IMG/VR virus record: IMGVR_UViG_3300009593_000023
Span: 1-53,164 of that record
Source: a virus
Direction: 5' to 3' (one strand)
DNA length: 53,164 nucleotides
In this document: piece after piece, positions 7,117-15,225 of the stretch
How the letters are laid out: each line of letters opens with the position of its first letter
Numbering within the stretch: position 1 is the stretch's first letter
Translations under genes and position numbers: made by a program
Notes under the pieces: model-generated
Seen by the model: only the letters and a program-made list of their open reading frames with translations
Told to the model about the DNA's origin: nothing
Database searches by the model: none

Positions 7117-7401
7117 ATGCTAGTACGTGAGATATACGAACCAATAGATGAAAAACAAATCTGGGCTCGATCTGGTAAAAAGGTCGTTCGTAAGTACCGT
7201 TGTACTGTAGGTAGACGTAAAGGACGTATTGTTAAACAGATGTCACAATGCTTTGCGGCTCCTAATATGAAGGCACGACTAACATTAAAAAGAACTAGAG
7301 CCAGAATAGGTGCTCGTATGATGAGGAAGGCTAGACGTACAAAACGTACTAACCCAGCTTCACGTAGAGTACAAGCATTGAATAAAGCCGGAAGAAGATA
7401 A
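7117..7401 (+). CDS. very basic two-Cys protein, paralogue 1
   Basis: 94 residues, extremely Arg/Lys rich. The shared core (WARSGKKVVRKYRCT, then GRRKGRIV and a second Cys) recurs in the next gene, so the pair is a tandem duplication. No ribosome-binding site; a late promoter sits 5 bases before the ATG, so the mRNA may be leaderless. N-terminus MLVREIYEPIDE has IYE and IDE, possible prohead-protease sites. A DNA-condensing internal head protein fits charge and context but is inferred. Confidence 0.65.
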   Translation: MLVREIYEPIDEKQIWARSGKKVVRKYRCTVGRRKGRIVKQMSQCFAAPNMKARLTLKRTRARIGARMMRKARRTKRTNPASRRVQALNKAGRR

Positions 7402-7763
7402 TGAAGATCAACGAGATTATGACTGAATCTATCAAAGAAGGTGTTATTCAAATCTGGGGAAGAAATAAAGGTAAAATGGTTCGTAAGTACAGATGTACAA
7501 GTGGATCACGTAAGGGCAGAATTGTAGCACAACCGTCAACCTGTAACGCACAGAAGAGAGTTGGAAGTGCTATAAATATAAAGAGAGCTAAGGCACGTAA
7601 GGCTAGTGTAATGAAAGTTAAGACTGCACGTATTAAAAGAGCAGGAGCATTAACTAAACGACTTACAAAAGCTAACAAGCCACAAACACAGAAGAAATAT
7701 AAAAGAGCTCCAACAAGAAGAAAGAAATTTAGAACTGGAAGAAAAATACCGAGAAGAAAATAA
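7401..7763 (+). CDS. very basic two-Cys protein, paralogue 2
   Basis: 120 residues, highly basic throughout. The central part (GKMVRKYRCTSGSRKGRIV, then a second Cys) aligns with the preceding protein; the C-terminus is longer and nearly all Lys/Arg. N-terminus MKINEIMTESIKE resembles a capsid-targeting sequence ending in IKE. Start overlaps the preceding stop (TAATG). Likely nucleic-acid binding; internal head protein is inferred. Confidence 0.65.
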   Translation: MKINEIMTESIKEGVIQIWGRNKGKMVRKYRCTSGSRKGRIVAQPSTCNAQKRVGSAINIKRAKARKASVMKVKTARIKRAGALTKRLTKANKPQTQKKYKRAPTRRKKFRTGRKIPRRK

Positions 7764-8218
7764 TGAGAGCTAAAGAATTTACATCACCTATCAAAGAACA
7801 AGAGATTGTTGAAGTAGTACCTGCAATAGGAGCCGTTGCTGGCCGTGTTGGTGCGAAGATGGGATCAGCGGCGGCAAAAGCTGGCGTCAAGATGGGAGCT
7901 CAATTAGGTAAGATCGGTGCCAACGCCGCAAAAGGCATAGGCGCAAAGGCAGTGAAAGCCGTAAAACAAGCACAAAGCAAAGTTTCACAAGCTATACTTA
8001 AAAAAGGTAAACAAATAGCAATACCCACTCAAGGGGGAAAAGAAACTGAATTCGATATAGATGATGTTAAAGGAGATCAAGTAACATTGAAAAATCCAGA
8101 GGCCAAACCAGGAGAGCCTCAAGCATTTGTATATAATAGAAAAGAACTAGATTCAATAGTCAAAAAGAAAGCAGACCAAGCCGTAGGAACTAATCCAATG
8201 GCAGGTAAGGTAGTCTAA
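7763..8218 (+). CDS. Ala/Gly/Lys-rich protein with CTS-like N-terminus
   Basis: 151 residues. After MRAKEFTSPIKEQE comes a long Ala-Gly-Lys low-complexity region (repeated VGAKMG, AAKAG-like units), reminiscent of small histone-like or antimicrobial amphipathic helices, then a more ordered C-terminal part (FDIDDVKGDQVTLKNP). Overlaps both neighbours by one base, so it is translationally coupled. Probably capsid-internal; unproven. Confidence 0.6.
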   Translation: MRAKEFTSPIKEQEIVEVVPAIGAVAGRVGAKMGSAAAKAGVKMGAQLGKIGANAAKGIGAKAVKAVKQAQSKVSQAILKKGKQIAIPTQGGKETEFDIDDVKGDQVTLKNPEAKPGEPQAFVYNRKELDSIVKKKADQAVGTNPMAGKVV

Positions 8219-8424
8219 TGAAAATAAATGATCTAGTTGGAGAATTCACCGTTCAAACAAGTAACGAAGAAAAAGAAGTACTAGCAAAAGTACAAAATCC
8301 GTTACCAATGAACAGTTTCCCTGAAAGAGAACAATTCGTTATCGAAGGACTTATTAGAAAAGCTCTAATAACTAAAGTTAATCGTAATGGAATGATTGTG
8401 GTAGTTGCTAATGAACCCGACTAA
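8218..8424 (+). CDS. small unknown protein
   Basis: 68 residues, begins MKINDLVGEF. Start overlaps the preceding TAA. It overlaps the next gene by 14 bases. No motif recognised; part of the same late operon. Confidence 0.55.
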   Translation: MKINDLVGEFTVQTSNEEKEVLAKVQNPLPMNSFPEREQFVIEGLIRKALITKVNRNGMIVVVANEPD

Positions 8425-8848
8425 ACTTAAAGCAGACTTAGACGACATAATGGAAAGTGGACTCAAGAGAGTTCATATGCCATACGTAAAAGGTAAAGGT
8501 AAGTCAGTACGCATAAAGAATACGATATTTAGAGAATCCAAAAAAGAAGGTGGATTCATACTATTTGATGTTAAGACACATAAAAGAATTGCTACAACCT
8601 TTAGTAAACGTGGAGCAATAGCATACTCTAAAGCAAGAGCTAGAAATAACCCAAATCTAGAAGTAGAGGTGCTTAGATTGGATCAAAACCTGGGTAAACA
8701 CTATATGGACAGTATTTTCCATAAGCATACTATAGAGTCTACAGACGATGAATTCCGTAGAGAAGCCGCGGAAATGCGGTTTGAACTAGCTAAAGACCAT
8801 ACTTGGGATTATATTTGCCAATTAGACGAGTATGTATTCGACGATTGA
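8411..8848 (+). CDS. unknown late protein
   Basis: 145 residues from the ATG at 8411 (MNPTKLKADLDDIMES); an upstream in-frame start at 8405 gives two more residues. Basic N-terminal half, acidic C-terminal half, possibly helical. IME near residue 15 could be a prohead-protease site, a weak match. Function unknown. Confidence 0.55.
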   Translation: MNPTKLKADLDDIMESGLKRVHMPYVKGKGKSVRIKNTIFRESKKEGGFILFDVKTHKRIATTFSKRGAIAYSKARARNNPNLEVEVLRLDQNLGKHYMDSIFHKHTIESTDDEFRREAAEMRFELAKDHTWDYICQLDEYVFDD

Positions 8849-8851
8849 TGA

Positions 8852-8857
8852 TAAATA
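8852..8857 (+). promoter_or_regulatory. late promoter element TAAATA
   Basis: GATAAATA immediately after the stop codon at 8848, 25 bases before the gene at 8883, which has its own AGGAAC site. Confidence 0.5.
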
Positions 8858-8882
8858 ACTATAACAGTTAGGAACAAGAGAT

Positions 8883-9758
8883 ATGAAAATAACAGAACTT
8901 AAAATTGTATCAGCTAAAGACTTAAATGAGTCACTAGCAAAAACATTCGGAACAAAGTTACGTTTAGATGATTTTACTAATGAACAGCTAGAAGATGCAC
9001 GTAATAGATTACGTACACAGCTATCAGCAGTTGAAACTAATGAAAGTTTTGATACTGTACATACTAGCGATGCTTACCAAAAAGGCAGAATGTTCCTAGA
9101 CGTTATTAATCAAGAAATTGCAGAAAGATCAAAAGCAAAACCAGACTTTATTGACGCTGACAAAGATGGCGACAAAAAAGAACCAATGAAAAAAGCAATC
9201 AAAGACAAAGAAGCTAAAGAAGAAGTAAAAGAAGGTGCTGAAGAAGAAGCTACTTTGGTTATGGCGGCTAAAGACATGGTTGACAGAATTACAGGCTGGA
9301 TGGAAGACACAGCAGAAATGCAAACTGAATCAATGCTAGAATTAGGCGATAAGATCAGAGACGAACTTGGTTCTGAAAAGAGCGAAGAATTCATTAATAC
9401 TGTAAAACCAGCATTAGAAAATCTATATACAGTTTTTGAAACTACAAGAGAAGCAATGACAGGTGGCGTAGCTATCGTAACAGGCGAAGGCGCTCCGGCA
9501 ACTATGGGAACAGACCCTGAGGCTCCTGCAGAGGATCCAGTTGCAGATATGGAACCAACAGTTGATGCGGACGCAGGTGCTGAACAAGAACCAGTAGCAG
9601 ATGAATTCGGAGCAAGTGAACCAGCAACAGGCGGTGAAGAAGTTGCAGATAGAGAAAAACGTGAATCTGTACAAAGAAGCAGACGCTTAGGCCAAATGCT
9701 TACTGACTCAAAAAAAAAGACTAACGAAACTTCAAAAAAAAAGACTTCAGTAAAGTAA
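8883..9758 (+). CDS. acidic late phage protein, zero-frame part of a -1 frameshift gene
   Basis: 291 residues in the zero frame. An N-terminal helical domain (DDFTNEQLEDARNRLRTQL) of a type seen in marine T4-like phages is followed by an acidic Pro/Glu/Ala-rich linker. N-terminus MKITELKIVSAKDLNE carries LNE. The zero frame ends soon after a pair of A9 tracts (9710-9718 and 9734-9742). In the -1 frame the coding continues without a stop to 10084. The natural product is probably a fusion of about 400 residues, made by programmed -1 slippage or broken by a base lost in a homopolymer. Confidence 0.75.
   Translation: MKITELKIVSAKDLNESLAKTFGTKLRLDDFTNEQLEDARNRLRTQLSAVETNESFDTVHTSDAYQKGRMFLDVINQEIAERSKAKPDFIDADKDGDKKEPMKKAIKDKEAKEEVKEGAEEEATLVMAAKDMVDRITGWMEDTAEMQTESMLELGDKIRDELGSEKSEEFINTVKPALENLYTVFETTREAMTGGVAIVTGEGAPATMGTDPEAPAEDPVADMEPTVDADAGAEQEPVADEFGASEPATGGEEVADREKRESVQRSRRLGQMLTDSKKKTNETSKKKTSVK
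9736..9743 (+). other. candidate -1 ribosomal slippery site A9-G
   Basis: In the zero frame the tract reads TCA AAA AAA AAG, containing the heptamer A AAA AAG known from dnaX-type -1 frameshifting. A near-identical tract at 9710-9719 would run into TAA in the -1 frame, so only this one is productive. Confidence 0.5.
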
Positions 9759-10084
9759 CTGAGGCAACAAATTCCAAAGACGCACTCGTTCAAATTTTTA
9801 GAAACACTATAGGTAGTGCTGATTCTCAAGATCAGCCTGCCTATCTTTCATTCGAAGCACTTAACCAATTAATGCAAAATATGGATATGCAACAGTTTGA
9901 CTATGATGGATTCAAACAAATATATGATGCCAATCCAGAATTAGCAAATCTAGTAAAGAACTTTGATGAAAAAGGTGTTAGCCTTTCTACTAAAAAAGAA
10001 GCTGATGCTGATGCACCAGTCCAAAGTAATGCTCCCGACCAAGTAGACCAAATGGCGAAACGAGCAACCAACGCCAATCTTTAA
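9743..10084 (+). CDS. -1 frame continuation of the gene at 8883
   Basis: About 113 residues read from GAC at 9743 to TAA at 10082-10084. The text DFSKVTEATNSKDALVQIF and then a helical, acidic domain (SFEALNQLMQNMDMQQFDYD) reads as normal protein well upstream of the first ATG (9872), and no ribosome-binding site precedes that ATG. This argues the segment is translated as the C-terminus of the upstream gene. It ends just before the promoter at 10085. Confidence 0.65.
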   Translation, partial: DFSKVTEATNSKDALVQIFRNTIGSADSQDQPAYLSFEALNQLMQNMDMQQFDYDGFKQIYDANPELANLVKNFDEKGVSLSTKKEADADAPVQSNAPDQVDQMAKRATNANL

Positions 10085-10113
10085 TTGACATTTTAGTTTT
10101 TTTGTTATATACT
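10085..10113 (+). promoter_or_regulatory. sigma70-type promoter
   Basis: TTGACA (10085-10090), 17-base spacer, TATACT (10108-10113), reading into the 2OG oxygenase - NFU cluster. Confidence 0.75.
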
Positions 10114-10134
10114 ATTAGGTAATGAGGTATAACA

Positions 10135-10728
10135 ATGAGCGAAGTAAAGATCGTTCCAAACCTAGTTTGGAAATATAATTACACACCCGGATTCGATGTA
10201 GACTCATTTTTAGATTACCAATCTAAAGAAGCGGAGTTTCATCAAACAGAAGCAGATGGTGGCAAGTCAACTGCTGGCCATCCTAACCCACCTCATATGT
10301 GGGAGTGCAATCAAGAATTTATGACTTGGTTACGACCCAAGATAGAAATTTGTTTACGTGAATGGGACGTTCAGTATACAGACGTTGTCGCTACGGGTAG
10401 TTGGACTAACATACATAATATCAATGCTCATACATTACCTCATGATCATGGTTCAACTAACGTAGTGGTTTCGGCTTATGTACAAGTTCCAGAAGATAGT
10501 GGTAACTTAATGTTCGAACAATTAATGAGAACTAACTGGACACACTACTCACGTATACCTGAGAAAACAATACATGACTACTGGAAAGAAGTTAATGTAA
10601 ATACAAATGACGTGTTACTTTTCCCTGGCTGGTTAACACACAAAACACAGGCAAGTAAAAGTAATGGAAATAGAATAACCTTTACTATCAATTGCGATGG
10701 TAGAGACAGAAGTAATATAGTATTATGA
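10135..10728 (+). CDS. 2OG-Fe(II) oxygenase-fold protein
   Basis: 197 residues. The double-stranded beta-helix signature is visible: HDHGSTNVVVSAYVQVP supplies an HxH-type metal pair near residue 102, LLFPGWLTHKT the distal His, and NRITFTIN the 2-oxoglutarate-binding Arg. Such proteins are frequent in marine T4-like phages; substrates are unknown. First gene after a strong promoter; it overlaps the NFU-domain gene by 4 bases (ATGATAG), so the Fe-S protein may serve this iron-dependent cluster. Confidence 0.75.
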   Translation: MSEVKIVPNLVWKYNYTPGFDVDSFLDYQSKEAEFHQTEADGGKSTAGHPNPPHMWECNQEFMTWLRPKIEICLREWDVQYTDVVATGSWTNIHNINAHTLPHDHGSTNVVVSAYVQVPEDSGNLMFEQLMRTNWTHYSRIPEKTIHDYWKEVNVNTNDVLLFPGWLTHKTQASKSNGNRITFTINCDGRDRSNIVL

Positions 10729-11066
10729 TAGTAGATAGATCAAAAGAAGAAATAATAAAAGAGATAGAACAAGTAGTAGAATCTAAAATTAAACCAGCAG
10801 TGGCAGGGCATGGAGGAGTAATAGAACTACAAAACTTTAATGAGGAAACCGGAATAGCGACTATGTTGTTAAGTGGTGCTTGTTCAGGCTGTGCTAGTAG
10901 TACAGTAACATTAAAACTTGGCGTAGAGAATATGCTTAAACATTATATCCCAGAAGTAAAAGGAGTTGAAGGTATGGACGATCCTAACTTTAATGATCCT
11001 TATTATACAAGTTGGGAACACCCCTGGGTAGATGAAAGGCGGGAAGATGGCGACGGAAAAGACTGA
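10725..11066 (+). CDS. NFU-domain Fe-S cluster scaffold/carrier protein
   Basis: 113 residues. The core IKPAVAGHGGVIELQNF followed by LLSGACSGCASSTVTLK is the C-terminal NifU (NFU) domain with its CxxC pair, which binds a bridging 4Fe-4S cluster in NfuA-type proteins. The last 30 residues are acidic and phage-specific. It sits between 2OG oxygenases and 4 kb before class Ia RNR, so it could help load iron enzymes during infection; that role is inferred. Overlaps both neighbours. Confidence 0.85.
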   Translation: MIVDRSKEEIIKEIEQVVESKIKPAVAGHGGVIELQNFNEETGIATMLLSGACSGCASSTVTLKLGVENMLKHYIPEVKGVEGMDDPNFNDPYYTSWEHPWVDERREDGDGKD

Positions 11067-11901
11067 ACACATAGCACCTGAGAATTTTGCAAATAGAAAT
11101 CCTAATTCAAATACGGAATTTCATAGTGCAATGAATCAATGGATTATAGATACGAAATGTCCTTTTTATGATGAGTTCTTAACATTATTTGAGAACGAAG
11201 AATTTAGAGGAGAAGACGAAGCTAGAATTAAAACTACATTTAGAGGATATCAATATGATGTAACTCCTAAGAACTTACCAGAGTGGGGAGGTAGTGTAGT
11301 ACGTTCAGATAAAATGAATCCAGACACGCCAGAACAAAAAGGCTTTCCTAGTTCACAAACATTAAACGAAACAGAATTTGATATTAATAAAGATAACAAA
11401 GGATCAAACTTTCCACCAATAGATCAAAGTAAGTTTGATAAACTTAATTGGGATAAGTTACTTGACTGGGTAATGAAACAGATTAGAAAAAATAGAATTC
11501 CAGTAAAAAATATTAAAGTTAGTAAGTGTTGGTGTGTTGATTATGATGACGGAGGTTATCAAGCAATACACAATCATGGTCCACTATGTATTAGTATGGT
11601 AATGGCCATGGACGCACAACCTACAACAGGTACTAACGAACAATCAGCAGACAATGGTATGTTATATACATTAATGCCTAACCCAGATGGAACACAGGTA
11701 ATGACACAGTTTGGACCTTATCCGGGTAGAACAGTTATTATGGACGGCAGGGTATGGCATGGTGTTTATCCTGCAAAGAAACCACGTAGAACATTTGTTG
11801 TTGACTTTGACTTTGAATACTTTGCACCAGATGAAACACTTCCTGGTATGGTACATACACTAGACCCTGACAGGCACGACTGGATGAAAGATGGACAATA
11901 A
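11047..11901 (+). CDS. 2OG-Fe(II) oxygenase-like protein
   Basis: 284 residues from ATG 11047, chosen because it follows GGCGGGAAG; an in-frame ATG at 11032 lacks a site. The C-terminal half carries YQAIHNHGP (metal HxH), a Gly/Asn-rich loop, PGRTVIMDGRVWHGVYP (distal His) and PRRTFVVDF (2OG-binding Arg). It is a longer paralogue of the next gene. The N-terminal 130 residues are unrecognised. Overlaps NFU upstream by 20 bases and the next gene by 11. Confidence 0.7.
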   Translation: MATEKTEHIAPENFANRNPNSNTEFHSAMNQWIIDTKCPFYDEFLTLFENEEFRGEDEARIKTTFRGYQYDVTPKNLPEWGGSVVRSDKMNPDTPEQKGFPSSQTLNETEFDINKDNKGSNFPPIDQSKFDKLNWDKLLDWVMKQIRKNRIPVKNIKVSKCWCVDYDDGGYQAIHNHGPLCISMVMAMDAQPTTGTNEQSADNGMLYTLMPNPDGTQVMTQFGPYPGRTVIMDGRVWHGVYPAKKPRRTFVVDFDFEYFAPDETLPGMVHTLDPDRHDWMKDGQ

Positions 11902-12445
11902 TTACTTTGCTTCTGGACAGTTTTTAATAGAAACTGAATACGAACATTACGACACTATGCACAAGGTAATGTTAAACTCCTTCACAGAAACAACAGAGTA
12001 TCCAGACAGAACACAAAACAGTATAGACTTAAATTCTATATCACTTGATTATGTTATGTGGGTCTTAAAGAAAATACAAGCATTAAATATTCCAATAGAA
12101 CATATTGAACCAGACCAGTCTTGGTATATTACATATAACCCATATGGTTATCAAGGCATACACAATCACACTAACAAAACAAATTTAATTAGTACAGTTA
12201 TGTATTTTGATAATAAAGAAGAAGAAGATATGTTTACACAAGACGGATGTCTTGTTACAATGTTGGCACACCCTAATACACAAATTGAATTTCATGAGTT
12301 TCCACCTAGTCCAGGAAAGACTATTATTATGAACGGAAATGTTAATCATGCAACTTATCCTTACAAGCACAAAAGACGTTGTCTTGTAATTAATTTTAAA
12401 GCAAAATGGAGCGAGGCTAATGAGTCTAATCAAAAAGAAGTTTGA
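11891..12445 (+). CDS. 2OG-Fe(II) oxygenase-like protein, paralogue
   Basis: 184 residues. YGYQGIHNHTNK, PGKTIIMNGNVNHATYP and HKRRCLVINF align position by position with the C-terminal half of the preceding protein, showing a duplication. Residues expected for Fe(II) and 2OG binding are kept. The start overlaps the preceding stop. Substrate unknown. Confidence 0.7.
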   Translation: MDNNYFASGQFLIETEYEHYDTMHKVMLNSFTETTEYPDRTQNSIDLNSISLDYVMWVLKKIQALNIPIEHIEPDQSWYITYNPYGYQGIHNHTNKTNLISTVMYFDNKEEEDMFTQDGCLVTMLAHPNTQIEFHEFPPSPGKTIIMNGNVNHATYPYKHKRRCLVINFKAKWSEANESNQKEV

Positions 12446-13100
12446 CTATAAAGAGTTAAAGAGAGAATCCGTAGACGGAAAAAGGCTTTATGCTTGTCCC
12501 GATGGAAATAAGGTTGCAAGTGTAACAACTATATTAAGCAAAACTAAAGATATGACAGCTATTAATAACTGGCGTAAAAGAGTAGGTGAAGCAAAAGCAC
12601 AAGAGATTGTTACAGAAGCCGCAAGTGTTGGTACTCGTATGCACAAATTCTTAGAAGATTATATTGACACAGGAGAATGGCCTAAAGCAGGTAGTAATCC
12701 TTTTAGTCAACAAGCAAATAGTATGGCTAGTGTTATTAAAGATAACGCAGTAGCTAATATTAACGAAATATGGGGTTCTGAGGTAGCATTATACCACCCG
12801 AAGATTTATGCCGGTACTACAGACCTCGTAGGCGTGTTTAACGGCGTGGAATGTATCATGGACTTTAAACAAACAAACAAGCCTAAAAAAGAAGAATGGG
12901 TAGATGACTATAAATTACAGTTAGCCGCCTATGCCTTAGCCCACAATGAAGTATATGGTACTAAAATACAAGAAGGCCACGTTTTTATGTGTTCTCGTGA
13001 TGGACAGTATCAGCAATTTGACCTATGGCCAGACGATTTTAAACATTGGGAGTCAAAATGGTGGGATCGTGTGTATATGTACTATGACCGTTTCGCATAA
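12420..13100 (+). CDS. PD-(D/E)XK superfamily exonuclease
   Basis: 226 residues. GTRMHKFLEDYI (helix with conserved His/Glu), then AGTTDLVGVFNGVECIMDFKQ, the D-x(n)-D-x-K catalytic core, and LQLAAYALAHNEVYG, a Q-x-x-x-Y motif as in RecB/Cas4/MGME1-type exonucleases. Marine T4-like phages often carry this protein, which probably trims DNA in recombination or host DNA breakdown. Its start lies inside the preceding gene. Confidence 0.8.
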   Translation: MSLIKKKFDYKELKRESVDGKRLYACPDGNKVASVTTILSKTKDMTAINNWRKRVGEAKAQEIVTEAASVGTRMHKFLEDYIDTGEWPKAGSNPFSQQANSMASVIKDNAVANINEIWGSEVALYHPKIYAGTTDLVGVFNGVECIMDFKQTNKPKKEEWVDDYKLQLAAYALAHNEVYGTKIQEGHVFMCSRDGQYQQFDLWPDDFKHWESKWWDRVYMYYDRFA

Positions 13101-13103
13101 ATA
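13098..13103 (+). promoter_or_regulatory. late promoter element TAAATA
   Basis: CATAAATA overlaps the stop of the exonuclease gene and lies 21 bases before the tail-fibre GTG, with AAGGAG between. Confidence 0.55.
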
Positions 13104-13124
13104 CAATGTATAAGGAGCAAGTAA

Positions 13125-14753
13125 GTGGCGATAGTACAAATTTCAAGAATACAAGTACGTAGAGGTCAAAAGAACGTTGGATCAGGCGTACCACAATTAG
13201 CAGGTGGTGAGTTTGGTTGGGCAGTTGATACTAGAGAACTTTACATAGGTAACGGATCTGTTTCAGAAGGATCTCCAGCAGTTGGTAATACAAAAGTACT
13301 AACTCAGCATGATAACTTATTCAGCTTCGCAGATCAATATACATATCAAAAAGAAATTACTACAATGCAAACAGGCGCAACTGCTATGTTGCCTGTTACA
13401 AGAACACTACAAGAACGTTTAGACGAAGAAGTAAGTGTTAAATCTTATGGTGCTACAGGTGATGGATCAGATCAAACAGTAGTATTACAAAGAGCTATTG
13501 ATCAATTATATCTTAATACTGCAACTAAAGGTTCAACTGCAAGTAGAGTAACATTAACTATACCAGCAGGTGAATACTTATTAAGTGCAAGTTTGAAACT
13601 TCCACCTTACGCAACATTAGTTGGTGCAGGAAAAGATAAAGTAAAAATTACACAAGGTGGCAACGTTCCTATATTTGAAACTGTTAACTCAGGATCAACA
13701 CCAGGAAGTTATGCACAAGACAGTTCAAGTACAACGTTAACTCAAGCACAAAAGATTTTGTTAAAGGGTATGACTTTAGTACAAAATACTACAAACACAG
13801 GTATATTACTAACTTCATGTAAAGAAAGTACATTCGAAGATTTAGAAATACAAGGAACTTGGGCAAGTGGCGGAGTACCAGGAGCAAACCAAATTGGTAT
13901 TAAAATGGTTAGTTTGTCAACTGCTGTTTCTTGTAATAGAAATACATTTAAAAATATTAAATTTAAAAGCAATGGTTACGGAGTACGTTCAGATTACGAC
14001 GTAGTAGAAAACGTTTTTGACAAGTGTGAGTTCGATACGTTAAGATACGGAATTGCTTGGGGTGAGTCTACAAACATAGGTCAAACAGGAATGGCGACTG
14101 GACCGCAACGTAACGTAGTTACAACGAGTGAATTCCACGACATAGATAGACAAGCTCTTTGGGTACATAAAGGAAACTTTAATACTTCACACAATAATAG
14201 ATATATAGGTGTTGGAAACAATGGTGGTAACGAAGGTAATGCTACTTACAGTATTATTAAATTTACAGATGGTACTGCTCTTTCTAACTCATCTACTGCT
14301 GATTGGTTTGACAGAACATCTAGTTTAAGTTATGATCAAAACTTTATGTCAGGATATGCTTATGTTCCAGAAGTAGAAGGACCAGGCGTATTTGATAACG
14401 AATTTAGTTACAGATTTCCTGTAACACAACAAAATACTGCAACAAGAGTTTTAAGAGTACCAGGTTACTCTACTAGAGGTGTTGTAGTTGACTACATTTA
14501 CAAAAGTTCATTAGTTAATGCAGTTAGAGAAGGTACACTAGATATTGTATGTAACCTTGCAGACAATACAACAAAGATTACAGATGACTTTACATACTCA
14601 GGTGCATCAACTTACGAATTAAATTTAACATTTAGTTGTGAATTAACAGACGAAGACTCCAATGGAGCAAGAGACACAGTAGTTATATCAATGAAGAACA
14701 CGACTACAAGTGACACAGGCGATATATTATTCAAAGTAAGATACAAAACTTAA
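13125..14753 (+). CDS. tail fibre / tailspike with pectate-lyase-like beta-helix
   Basis: 542 residues from a GTG start with AAGGAGCAAGTAA before it. The N-terminal 70 residues (SRIQVRRGQKNVG, then ELYIGNG) are a short baseplate-attachment motif repeated in many marine phage fibres. From residue 105, VKSYGATGDGSDQT starts a pectate lyase 3-type right-handed beta-helix of repeated short strands, ending in a beta-sandwich-like tail. Probably a host-surface binding or polysaccharide-degrading virion protein. Driven by a late promoter. Confidence 0.8.
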   Translation: MAIVQISRIQVRRGQKNVGSGVPQLAGGEFGWAVDTRELYIGNGSVSEGSPAVGNTKVLTQHDNLFSFADQYTYQKEITTMQTGATAMLPVTRTLQERLDEEVSVKSYGATGDGSDQTVVLQRAIDQLYLNTATKGSTASRVTLTIPAGEYLLSASLKLPPYATLVGAGKDKVKITQGGNVPIFETVNSGSTPGSYAQDSSSTTLTQAQKILLKGMTLVQNTTNTGILLTSCKESTFEDLEIQGTWASGGVPGANQIGIKMVSLSTAVSCNRNTFKNIKFKSNGYGVRSDYDVVENVFDKCEFDTLRYGIAWGESTNIGQTGMATGPQRNVVTTSEFHDIDRQALWVHKGNFNTSHNNRYIGVGNNGGNEGNATYSIIKFTDGTALSNSSTADWFDRTSSLSYDQNFMSGYAYVPEVEGPGVFDNEFSYRFPVTQQNTATRVLRVPGYSTRGVVVDYIYKSSLVNAVREGTLDIVCNLADNTTKITDDFTYSGASTYELNLTFSCELTDEDSNGARDTVVISMKNTTTSDTGDILFKVRYKT

Positions 14754-14754
14754 T

Positions 14755-15180
14755 ATGCCAAATGACAATTACGAGGTTAAACTCGTTAACTGGACTAAAT
14801 TTAGAGAACAACTAGAGGTAAGTCTCAACCCATATCAAGATGTTGTAGACTATTACAACAAATTACCCCGTTCAAAGTTAAGTGTTGACCCATGGGACCA
14901 AGCTACTTGGCCTACTCCTTGGGAACTACTTGCTCAAAACAGCATTTGCGACTTGACAAATAGCCTCGGAGTATGTTACACTTTACAATTAACTAATAGG
15001 TTTTCTCGAAGCAATTTCGAGATACATATTGTTAGAGACCACGATAATGAGGAGTATTGTTATCCTGTTTGTATCGAAAATAATATTTTGTGCTACAACT
15101 ACAATGAGGTTGTTCAAAAGACTGAATTACCCACAAACTTTGTTTCACAACGCATTTATAAGATGCCCTGGCTACAATAA
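14755..15180 (+). CDS. conserved unknown protein after tail fibre
   Basis: 141 residues, soluble, with five Cys and many aromatic residues; no domain recognised. One base separates it from the tail-fibre stop, so the two are co-expressed and it might be a fibre chaperone or virion component. PWDQATWPTPWELL is a notable Trp/Pro-rich stretch. Confidence 0.55.
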   Translation: MPNDNYEVKLVNWTKFREQLEVSLNPYQDVVDYYNKLPRSKLSVDPWDQATWPTPWELLAQNSICDLTNSLGVCYTLQLTNRFSRSNFEIHIVRDHDNEEYCYPVCIENNILCYNYNEVVQKTELPTNFVSQRIYKMPWLQ

Positions 15181-15183
15181 ATA
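15178..15183 (+). promoter_or_regulatory. late-type promoter element TAAATA before nrdA
   Basis: AATAAATA at the stop of the previous gene, about 43 bases before nrdA, which has a separate AGGAGCA site. A late-type element in front of a normally early gene is unusual, so this may be chance. Confidence 0.35.
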
Positions 15184-15225
15184 CATTATCAATTAGGAAT
15201 TAAATTTTAACTAGGAGCACGTAGA

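Noticed and set aside
9110-9829. Long minus-strand ORF (239 codons), Ser-rich
   Set aside because: Shadow of the Glu/Ala/Lys-rich gene at 8883; low-complexity text and no start signals.
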